12,838 nt of DNA from Limnohabitans sp. (GTDB taxonomy: Bacteria > Pseudomonadota > Gammaproteobacteria > Burkholderiales > Burkholderiaceae_C), in NCBI GenBank assembly GCA_021731425.1, contig JAKFXJ010000035.1, positions 1-12,838 of the forward strand, in the 5' to 3' direction. This document shows positions 7,439 to 12,838 of this stretch, piece by piece; positions within the stretch are counted from its first letter, which is position 1; every line of letters starts with the position of its first letter. The position numbers and the translations under genes are program-made. Under the pieces are notes generated by a model. It did not search any database, had not been told where the DNA came from, and saw nothing but the letters and a program-made list of their open reading frames with translations.

Positions 7439-8356
7439 TTAGCTTTCAGTGAGTGCGTCAAAGCCGTAGAGCTTTTGCGGGTTGTGAACCAGGATTTGTT
7501 CGAGTTGTTGGCCATCACCCGCCCATCTGGCCAATGCGTCGATTTGCGCCGCGTCGTCGGGCATGGGGTGGCGCCCGGCTGATGCGGTGACATGTGGCCA
7601 GTCACTGCCCCAGATCACGCGATCGGGTGCAGCGTCGATGAAACTGAGGGCCAGTGGCAAGAGTTGCGGGTCATCGGTGTCATGGTCTGGGCTGACCAGG
7701 TAACCCCCTGACAACTTGACCCAAGCGCGCCCCGCGCCCAGCAGTTCGAGTAAGAGCGCGTGCGCCGGGTGCCGGCCACACAGGCCCGGCGTGACACGGC
7801 CAAAATGGTCAAAGACCAACTCGACAGGCAAAACACGCAGACGTTCGAGCAGGGCAACCAATTGCTCCAGCGGCATCAGCAATTGCAAATGCCAGCCCAA
7901 AGGAGCAATGCGTCGGGCGACTTTTTCAATATCGCTGGGCTGGTGTAGGACGCCCAAGGACAGGTTGATGCGCACCCCCCGCACGCCGAGCTGGTGGAGT
8001 GTCTGGAGCTCCGCTGCAGGCTCGTCACCAGTGATGACCGCGACGCCTCGTCCTTGGGAGCCCAGCTGGGCCAGTCCGGCCAGCATGGGGCGGTTGTCGG
8101 CACCGTAGGTCGATGGTGTCACCAGCACAGCACGTTCCGTACCCATGCGTTGTTGCACCGATCGGTAGTCTTCAATCGTGGCGTCCGGCGGGTGAAGGGA
8201 TGCGCCAGCCACCGCCGTAAATCGGCTGTCATACACATGGATGTGCGCATCACAGGCCTTGGCCGGCAAAGGCGTTCGGGCCAATCCGGTGCCAGCGGAG
8301 AATGCAAAAGGTGCAGACAAGGTTGCGCCCTGATCTTGGCCGTCAAGCAGGCTCAA
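7439..8356 (-). CDS. Amidohydrolase-family lactonase (COG3618 / LigI-like)
   Basis: A 305-residue TIM-barrel amidohydrolase of the group containing 2-pyrone-4,6-dicarboxylate hydrolase, L-fucono-lactonase and galactarolactone isomerase. The first-strand motif is DAHIHVYD (His38, His40). Further landmarks are GVRGVRIN (125-131), VFDHFGR (His184), WVKLSGGY (212-219), the last-strand acid in IWGSDWPH (Asp252) and HNPQKLYGF near the C-terminus. No signal peptide is convincing. The start is TTG at 8356, overlapping the binding-protein 1 stop as TTGA, with AAGG just upstream; the next Met is far into the fold. Opening of a lactone or pyrone dicarboxylate is the best guess. No LigJ-type hydratase accompanies it, so the full protocatechuate 4,5-cleavage route is not shown. 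Confidence 0.83.
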   Translation of the reverse strand: MSLLDGQDQGATLSAPFAFSAGTGLARTPLPAKACDAHIHVYDSRFTAVAGASLHPPDATIEDYRSVQQRMGTERAVLVTPSTYGADNRPMLAGLAQLGSQGRGVAVITGDEPAAELQTLHQLGVRGVRINLSLGVLHQPSDIEKVARRIAPLGWHLQLLMPLEQLVALLERLRVLPVELVFDHFGRVTPGLCGRHPAHALLLELLGAGRAWVKLSGGYLVSPDHDTDDPQLLPLALSFIDAAPDRVIWGSDWPHVTASAGRHPMPDDAAQIDALARWAGDGQQLEQILVHNPQKLYGFDALTES

Positions 8357-9348
8357 TCTACCTTGGCGCCAGAACCTTTAACCACCGGAGCCCATTTGGC
8401 GATGTCGCGCTGAATGAGCTGGCCGAATTCGCTGGCACTTGTGGGCGTCACAGTCAGGCCCTGATCTTCGAGCTTTTTTCGCAGATCGGGGGCGTTCAGT
8501 GCCTTGTTGAGTTCGGTGCTGGCGCTGGCCACCACGGCAGGTGGCAAATTTGCCGGACCCAGCAGACCAAACCAGGTGACGGCATCAAAACCTTTGTAGC
8601 CCGATTCGGCTACGGTGGGCGTTTGGGGCAGGTCATCGACCCGCTTGGCGCTGGTGACCGCCAGCGCACGGAGTTTGCCGTTCTTGATATGCCCGATCAG
8701 GGTGGGCACCGAGGAGACATAAAGCTGGACCTGGCCACCCATCACATCGTTGATGCCCTGGGCCGCACCTTTGTAGGGGATGTGGGTGAGTTTGACGTTG
8801 GCTTCACGCTGCAGCAGCTCGGTGGCCAAGTGGGCCACGGTGCCATTGCCCGAGGTGGCGTAGTTCACAACGCCAGGTTGCGCCTTGGCGGCGTTGATGA
8901 CATCCCCGAGGTTGCGAAGTGGCGAATTGGCGGCGACCACCACCACCAAGGCGGCATTGCCGACCAAGCCGATCGGGGTGAGGTCCTTGACCGGGTCGTA
9001 GGGCAGCTTGCTGTAGAGCGAGGGGTTGATGGCCAGGTTGCTGGTCTGACCGATCACGAGGCTGTAACCGTCGGGGCTGGACTTGGCAGCGTTGTCAATG
9101 CCAATGTTGCCGCCCGATCCTGGCTTGTTGTCGATCACGAAGGTCCACTTGTTGGTGGCCGCCATCTTCTGTGTCACCTCCCGGGCAATGATGTCGGTGC
9201 CTCCACCGGCCGGGAAAGGCACGACCATACGGATTGGCTTGGCGGGCCAGTTGTCAGTTTGGGCCATGGCGGGCGAAAGGGCCAGGGCACCCAAGAGGCC
9301 AAGCGCGAGGCGGCGCGACAGCGCCTGGCGAGAAGGACGAATCAACAT
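8353..9348 (-). CDS. Bug-family (TctC-type) periplasmic solute-binding protein 1
   Basis: First gene of the minus-strand cluster, encoding a 331-residue Bug-family binding protein. I start it at the ATG ending at 9348 because GGAG lies 6 bp upstream. An in-frame ATG at 9360 would add METN but has no ribosome site. The signal peptide is MLIRPSRQALSRRLALGLLGALALSPAMA, where SRRLAL resembles a Tat motif. Motifs are VPFPAGGGTDIIAR (about 43-56), TSGNGTVAHLATEL, HIPYKGAAQGINDVMGGQ and QTPTVAESG. Its stop overlaps the amidohydrolase start by 4 bp. It lies directly opposite the IclR regulator and is likely controlled by it. The ligand is unknown, probably the compound attacked by the adjacent amidohydrolase. 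Confidence 0.9.
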   Translation of the reverse strand: MLIRPSRQALSRRLALGLLGALALSPAMAQTDNWPAKPIRMVVPFPAGGGTDIIAREVTQKMAATNKWTFVIDNKPGSGGNIGIDNAAKSSPDGYSLVIGQTSNLAINPSLYSKLPYDPVKDLTPIGLVGNAALVVVVAANSPLRNLGDVINAAKAQPGVVNYATSGNGTVAHLATELLQREANVKLTHIPYKGAAQGINDVMGGQVQLYVSSVPTLIGHIKNGKLRALAVTSAKRVDDLPQTPTVAESGYKGFDAVTWFGLLGPANLPPAVVASASTELNKALNAPDLRKKLEDQGLTVTPTSASEFGQLIQRDIAKWAPVVKGSGAKVD

Positions 9349-9368
9349 GTTTGTCTCCATAGGGTTTT

Positions 9369-9426
9369 GTGAAATGAGTGGGGTGAAATGTAGACACTTG
9401 CTTCACTGGATACAATGATGCTTCAC
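9369..9426. promoter_or_regulatory. Divergent control region with repeated GTGAA/TTCAC half-sites
   Basis: GTGAAATG occurs at 9369-9376 and 9383-9390 (14-bp offset). GCTTCAC occurs at 9400-9406 and 9420-9426 (20-bp offset, about two helical turns). Minus-strand promoter candidate: TTGTAT (-35, 9410-9415), 17-bp spacer, TACATT (-10, 9387-9392). Plus-strand -10 candidate for the IclR gene: TACAAT at 9411-9416, without a clear -35. The promoter assignments are weak; the repeats are seen directly. Confidence 0.45.
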
Positions 9427-9430
9427 AGAA

Positions 9431-9444
9431 TGAAACATGTTTCA
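9431..9444. promoter_or_regulatory. Perfect 14-bp palindrome overlapping the IclR start codon
   Basis: TGAAACATGTTTCA is its own reverse complement, and its last base is the A of the IclR ATG. IclR-family dimers bind palindromes of this size in the gap between their own gene and the divergent target operon. Bound protein would sit just downstream of the expected transcription start, suggesting autorepression. The palindrome is certain; the binding protein is inferred. Confidence 0.65.
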
Positions 9445-10226
9445 TGCCGCGATATTCAAAGCCCCAAGCAGCGTCTAGCGATGCGCCCACCCAGGAACAA
9501 ACTCCGGAAGGTGGCGTCATCGCTGTCTCGCGTGCTTTACAGGTGATGGAGGCATTTCGCATTGGCGAGCGTCACCTGACCTTGGCAGAACTGAGCCGCC
9601 GCACAGGTTTGCACAACAGCACGGTGCTGCGCCTGGCGCGCACGTTGGCGCACAGCGGTTACATGGTCCAGCGCGAAGAAGGCGAATGGCGGCTGGGCCC
9701 AGCAGCGGGCTGGCTGGGAGCGCGCTACCAAGCCGGTTTTGACATCAACAATGCCGTTCAGCCTTTGCTGCGCAGTCTGTCCGAGCATGCCCAGGAAAGT
9801 TCCTCCTTTTATGTGCGCGAGGGCGATGAACGTGCCTGCATTGCGCGTGTCGAAGGGCCGCAGTCCGTGCGGCATCACGTCCGCATTGGAATGCGTCTGC
9901 CCTTGCACCTGGGGGCGCCGGGTCGGGTGATCTTGGCGTTTTCCGGGGAACCCGGAGAAGTGTACGAAGACATCCGTCGGCGCGGATACCACATCTCGAT
10001 GGGGGAGCGCGAACCCCAGGTCTCCAGCGTGGCGGCCCCAGTATTCGGCCTCAATTGGCGACTGCTGGGCTCGATGTGCATTTCAGGACCCACCTCCCGC
10101 TTGACCGAGAAGGCTCTTGAAACCCATGCCCAAACTGTGATGGCCGCTGCCAATAGCTTGTCGTATGCATTGGCCGGGGCACGTTCGGACAATACGCCCA
10201 ATGTGGTTTCAACTTGGCATCCCTGA
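9444..10226 (+). CDS. IclR-family transcriptional regulator
   Basis: A 260-residue regulator with a winged helix-turn-helix at about 25-88 (AVSRALQVMEAF, LTLAELSRRTGLHNSTVLRLARTLAHSGYM, then EWRLGPAAGWLG) and an IclR effector domain at about 103-243, marked by LPLHLGAPGRVILAF (152-166) and VAAPVFG (196-202). Length is normal. It is divergent from the nine-gene cluster, so it most likely senses a pathway compound and controls that cluster. The start at 9444 is the only sensible Met before the DNA-binding domain, but no Shine-Dalgarno sequence precedes it and a palindrome covers the start. The stop at 10224-10226 is followed after 5 bp by the thioesterase remnant, so the edge of the acquired block is right at this gene's 3' end. 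Confidence 0.9.
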   Translation: MPRYSKPQAASSDAPTQEQTPEGGVIAVSRALQVMEAFRIGERHLTLAELSRRTGLHNSTVLRLARTLAHSGYMVQREEGEWRLGPAAGWLGARYQAGFDINNAVQPLLRSLSEHAQESSSFYVREGDERACIARVEGPQSVRHHVRIGMRLPLHLGAPGRVILAFSGEPGEVYEDIRRRGYHISMGEREPQVSSVAAPVFGLNWRLLGSMCISGPTSRLTEKALETHAQTVMAAANSLSYALAGARSDNTPNVVSTWHP

Positions 10227-10231
10227 AGTCA

Positions 10232-10325
10232 GGGCAAAGCCATGGCCTTTGGCGAGATCGACTTGACCGGGGCCGACGACGGCAAGAGCGTTTTTCGGGC
10301 CAGCACCACCTATGCCCTGATGTGA
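10232..10325 (+). pseudogene. Remnant of thioesterase 3' end (right copy of direct repeat)
   Basis: These 94 bases have no start codon of their own. Read in the thioesterase frame they encode the last 30 residues with two changes (AlaGly to ThrGly, AsnGly to AspGly), and end at the same TGA. Most of the roughly 11 DNA differences from 616-709 are silent. The two copies thus come from diverged functional genes and are not a fresh duplication followed by neutral decay. It is probably the original 3' end of the gene, displaced when the catabolic block arrived. Confidence 0.82.
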
Positions 10326-10360
10326 GCCGGGTTGTCAGCGGCCCGCCAGCTGGGCTTGGC

Positions 10361-10366
10361 TACAAT
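10361..10366 (+). promoter_or_regulatory. Candidate -10 element for the small membrane protein gene
   Basis: TACAAT lies 27 bp before the ATG at 10394, a sensible distance for a short leader. No good -35 is found at 16-18 bp spacing; TTGTCA at 10332-10337 is 23 bp away, which is too far. It is a weak call, based on the -10 match and on the fact that the gene has no upstream neighbour that could carry it. Confidence 0.35.
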
Positions 10367-10393
10367 ACGGCCATTCTTGTTTCGGGGTACCCC

Positions 10394-10528
10394 ATGTCTG
10401 CTCACAACGACTCTCACACATCCGACGATCCCGTTGAAAACGTGGTCAAGCACATTCCCGTGATCATTCCGGCCGCTGGTGCCGTGCTGATTTTCCTGCT
10501 GGCCTTCATCGCCGTGTTCATGGCCTGA
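10394..10528 (+). CDS. Small single-pass membrane protein, 44 aa, function unknown
   Basis: A 44-residue protein with a polar, acidic N-terminus (MSAHNDSHTSDDPVENVVKH, residues 1-20) and one hydrophobic helix (IPVIIPAAGAVLIFLLAFIAVFM, 21-43) ending at the last residue. It has no charged tail, and the His/Asp-rich start would lie on one face of the inner membrane. GGGG 7-10 bp before the ATG may serve as ribosome site. A -10-like TACAAT and a strong downstream terminator make it a self-contained transcription unit, which supports a real gene. I do not recognise the family. It lies convergent to modC and is not obviously linked to molybdate uptake. Confidence 0.7.
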   Translation: MSAHNDSHTSDDPVENVVKHIPVIIPAAGAVLIFLLAFIAVFMA

Positions 10529-10570
10529 GGCTTTACCGCCCCCGGTGCGCCGCTTGGTCGCACCCGCCCA

Positions 10571-10605
10571 ACCCGCAACAGCCCGTGCTTTGCGGGTTTT
10601 ATTTT
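10571..10605 (+). terminator. Rho-independent terminator after the small membrane protein gene
   Basis: ACCCGCAA (10571-10578) pairs with TTGCGGGT (10590-10597) around an 11-base loop, followed by TTTTATTTT (10597-10605). The tail covers the modC stop codon (10599-10601 on the other strand), so two convergent units meet here. Confidence 0.75.
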
Positions 10606-11768
10606 GTCCGTACGGGCATGATGTGCAGCGCCCCCGGCGCGATCAGCAGCTGAACCCAGCCGCCAGCCCCCACTTGCAAACGCCGCAGCAGTCGGCTGGT
10701 CAGGTTCAAGGTGATGGTTTGGCTGGGCAGGGCTTCGGGCCTGAGCGTGCACAGGCTGATTTCGCCCAGCGACAAGACCTCCAGCAATTGGCAGCGCAAA
10801 CGGGTGTGGCCAGGCGCCAAGTGACCGGGCAGCTCGCCATCGGCCAGCACGTCCACCTGTTCACCATTCAGCACCCAGGTCACGCGGGTGCCGTTGTCGA
10901 TTTTGTTTTTGTCAAAAACGGCCAGGGCCAATTCGGCTTCTGGCTGCGCGGCGTCTGTCCAGCACAAGCGCCCCCAACCGTCCTCACCCTTCACAAAGCG
11001 CCCTTCAAAGTGGTTTTGAATGCCCACCAATTCGGCCACCCGGGCGTTGCGCGGGCTGGCAAACACGCGGGCAGGCTCACCCGTTTGCAGGGTCTGGCCC
11101 GCGTCCACGATCACCACCCGGTCGGCCAGGCGGCGGGCCTCGGACAGGTCGTGTGTGACCAGCACCATGGGCACCGACACCTTTTGGCGCAAGGCGGCCA
11201 GCTCGCGGTAAAGCGTCTGGCGTGTGGGCGCGTCCACCGCAGAAAAAGGCTCGTCGAGCAACAAAACACCGGGCAAGACTTGCGGCGCATCGGCTTGCGC
11301 CACTGAGGGCCTGGGCATGACCCGCACCAATGCCCGCGCCAGCGCCACCCGTTGCTGCTGCCCCCCCGATAGCTGGGACGGCCTGCGCGCACGCAACTCG
11401 GCCAAGCCCAAACGAGCGAGCAATGTCTGCACCTCTTCGCTGGACCAGCCCGGCCCGGCGGCCAGGGCGACATTGGCCTGCGCCGTCATGTGCGGAAACA
11501 GCGCGTAATGCTGGAACACCAGACCCGCCCGGCGCTGCTGCGGGGTCAGCTGCACACCCGCTGCCGTATCCAACCACGCCTGGCCCGCCACCCGGATATG
11601 GCCTTGCAGATCGGCAGGCGTCCACAAGCCCGCAATGGCGCGCAGCATGCTGGTTTTGCCGCTTCCCGACGGCCCGACCAAAGCCACCAACTCCCCAGCG
11701 CCGCAGTCAAATTCAGCCTCCAGCCGAATGGGGCTGGACGAACGCAGTTGCACTTGCAAGCCGGACAT
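10599..11768 (-). CDS. modC: Molybdate ABC transporter ATP-binding protein
   Basis: A 389-residue ATPase that powers molybdate import with ModB and ModA. Walker A is GPSGSGKT (32-39), Q-loop Gln86, signature LSGGQQQR (133-140), Walker B VLLLDEP (168-174) with Glu173, and the switch His206. The C-terminal region (about 250-389) fits a TOBE/Mop-like molybdate regulatory domain. The start is the ATG at 11768, because AGGAG lies 5 bp upstream and it overlaps the modB stop as TGATG; a TTG one codon earlier is less likely. Oddity: between the signature and Walker B there are about 12 extra residues (around MPRPSVAQADAPQVLPG). Sulfate or tungstate specificity cannot be excluded from ModC alone, but ModB and ModA features favour molybdate. 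Confidence 0.88.
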   Translation of the reverse strand: MSGLQVQLRSSSPIRLEAEFDCGAGELVALVGPSGSGKTSMLRAIAGLWTPADLQGHIRVAGQAWLDTAAGVQLTPQQRRAGLVFQHYALFPHMTAQANVALAAGPGWSSEEVQTLLARLGLAELRARRPSQLSGGQQQRVALARALVRVMPRPSVAQADAPQVLPGVLLLDEPFSAVDAPTRQTLYRELAALRQKVSVPMVLVTHDLSEARRLADRVVIVDAGQTLQTGEPARVFASPRNARVAELVGIQNHFEGRFVKGEDGWGRLCWTDAAQPEAELALAVFDKNKIDNGTRVTWVLNGEQVDVLADGELPGHLAPGHTRLRCQLLEVLSLGEISLCTLRPEALPSQTITLNLTSRLLRRLQVGAGGWVQLLIAPGALHIMPVRTK

Positions 11769-12445
11769 CAACGCTCCTGCAGGGCGCGGCCGCGCTGGCC
11801 CACCCGGTCAAACGCCAGCACCAGACTCAGCGCCAGCAGGGACACACCCACCAGCACCAGCGCCATGACATGGGCCGACTGCAAATCCATGCCCTGCACC
11901 TTGTCGTAGAGCGACACCGACAGCGTGCGCGTCTCGCCTTCGATGTTGCCGCCCACCATGAGCACCACACCAAACTCGCCCAAGGTGTGTGCCACCGTGA
12001 GCGCCATACCGGCCAGCAAACCGGGCCAGGCCAGCGGCAACTCGATGCGCCAAAACGTCTGCCAAGTGGACAAGCCCGAGACCCAGGCCGCCTCGCGCAA
12101 GCTGTGCGGCACCGCCGCAAAAGCCCGCTGAATCGGCTGCACCATGAAAGGCAGGTTGACCAAGACGCTCACCAGCAACAGGCCTTCGAGGGTGAAGACC
12201 AGCCGAATGCCGGAATCCGCCAGCCAGGCCCCCAAAGCGCTGCCTTGACCAAAAGCCACCAAAAAATAAAAGCCAATCACCGTGGGTGGCAACAGCAAGG
12301 GCAGCAGCAGCAAAGCCTCGACCACAGGGCGGCCTGCCCAGGCGGTCACGGCCAACCAGCGGGCCAAGGCCAGTCCCAGCGGCAACAAAGCCAAGGTGGT
12401 CAAGACGGCCAAAGTCAGCGAGACGTGAAGGGCGGACCAATCCAT
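11768..12445 (-). CDS. modB: Molybdate ABC transporter permease
   Basis: A 225-residue inner-membrane permease with about five hydrophobic segments (roughly 8-33, 41-66, 85-105, 142-165, 192-212). The cytoplasmic EAA loop that docks the ATPase is REAAWVSGLSTWQTFWRIELPLAWPG (117-142). The stretch AHTLGEFGVVLMVGGNI (152-168) is typical of ModB. I start it at MDWSALHV (ATG at 12445), which matches the family N-terminus; upstream in-frame extension to 12523 would overlap modA and adds no membrane segment. It lies 46 bp after modA and overlaps modC by one base, so it belongs to a modABC operon. Confidence 0.9.
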   Translation of the reverse strand: MDWSALHVSLTLAVLTTLALLPLGLALARWLAVTAWAGRPVVEALLLLPLLLPPTVIGFYFLVAFGQGSALGAWLADSGIRLVFTLEGLLLVSVLVNLPFMVQPIQRAFAAVPHSLREAAWVSGLSTWQTFWRIELPLAWPGLLAGMALTVAHTLGEFGVVLMVGGNIEGETRTLSVSLYDKVQGMDLQSAHVMALVLVGVSLLALSLVLAFDRVGQRGRALQER

Positions 12446-12491
12446 GGGATGCGTTTTTCGGGCGAATGAAAGTGCGGAGTGTGGGTCTGGA

Positions 12492-12838
12492 TTATTGCGG
12501 CATGGCGTAGCCATGTCGCACAAACACCACCTGCGCTGGGGGGCTCAGCAAAAACCGGTGCCAATCTGCCGCGGCCGCACCTGTGCCTTTGAGCAGCACC
12601 ATGCGCTGGTGCAAGGGGGCGTGCAAATCGGCGGGCAGTGGCAAGACCTGCAAGCTGCTGGCGATCTCGGGGGCCTGCGCCAAGGCCAGCGCAGTGATGC
12701 CTGCCTGCGCCGCGCCCGTGGCCACGAACTGTGTGGCCTGGCCGATGTTGTCGCCCAGCACTTTCTGGCCTGCAGGCAGCGTCCCTACCCATGCACGCAA
12801 CAAAGCTTCTACAGCCGCCACGCCATAAGGGGCCAGCG
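12492..12838 (-). CDS. modA: Molybdate ABC transporter periplasmic binding protein, C-terminal part
   Basis: The last 115 or so residues of the molybdate-binding lipoprotein or periplasmic protein; the 5' part lies beyond the right edge and the frame is open there (…LAPYGVAAVEALL). Typical ModA features are the APYG segment at the domain hinge, GQATQFVATGAAQAGITALALA in the second lobe, and the closing ADWHRFLLSPPAQVVFVRHGYAMP. No signal peptide is visible because of the truncation. It is first in the modABC operon as seen here. No ModE regulator or Mo-box is in the window. Confidence 0.87.
   Translation of the reverse strand, partial: LAPYGVAAVEALLRAWVGTLPAGQKVLGDNIGQATQFVATGAAQAGITALALAQAPEIASSLQVLPLPADLHAPLHQRMVLLKGTGAAAADWHRFLLSPPAQVVFVRHGYAMPQ

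Noticed and set aside
10384..10393. GGGGTACCCC palindrome directly before the small membrane gene as an operator or ribosome-site lock
   Set aside because: Too short for a confident operator, and an RNA hairpin would have only three pairs. It may simply be the ribosome site with chance symmetry.
10214..10528. Open frame joining the thioesterase remnant to the small membrane protein
   Set aside because: It reads the remnant in a different frame from the thioesterase, has no ribosome site, and only its last 44 codons, from the internal ATG at 10394, look like protein.
1..12838. CRISPR array, tRNA, rRNA, transposase or integrase
   Set aside because: No regularly spaced repeats, no RNA-gene-like stretch and no recombinase motif was seen. 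Nearly all DNA is occupied by the listed genes, and no gap exceeds about 140 bp.

Overview
The window is a GC-rich bacterial chromosome segment, most likely from Burkholderiales and probably Comamonadaceae. That placement is inferred from the many Bug-type (tripartite tricarboxylate transporter family) periplasmic binding proteins, the IclR-regulated catabolic genes and the codon usage. I could not confirm it by a search.

Left edge (1-709): the start of a TetR-family regulator on the minus strand faces a PaaI-type hotdog thioesterase on the plus strand. A perfect 9-bp inverted repeat lies between them and is the likely TetR operator.

Centre (about 710-10226): nine tightly packed minus-strand genes appear to be read as one unit from 9348 down to 773. 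In order of transcription they are: Bug binding protein 1, a COG3618-type amidohydrolase (lactonase-like), Bug binding protein 2, an RraA/CHA-aldolase-like protein, a D-2-hydroxyacid dehydrogenase, a cyclase-family metal hydrolase, Bug binding proteins 3 and 4, and an SMP-30/gluconolactonase-like beta-propeller. Three junctions overlap or nearly touch. A divergent IclR-family regulator (9444-10226) shares the upstream control region, which holds a perfect palindrome and several repeated half-sites. The set looks like uptake and breakdown of an unidentified organic acid or (di)carboxylate lactone. No TctA/TctB membrane permease is in the window.

Right edge (10232-12838): a 94-bp copy of the thioesterase 3' end, ending at the same stop codon, lies 5 bp after the IclR stop. 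After it come a 44-aa single-helix membrane protein, a terminator, and a minus-strand molybdate ABC transporter modABC (modA cut by the window edge).

The most interesting feature is that the whole catabolic block is bracketed by two direct copies of the thioesterase 3' end (616-709 and 10232-10325). They are about 88% identical in DNA, and 28 of 30 residues match. This suggests the block was inserted into an ancestral TetR-thioesterase-small protein-mod locus in a way that left the thioesterase complete, although no integrase is present.
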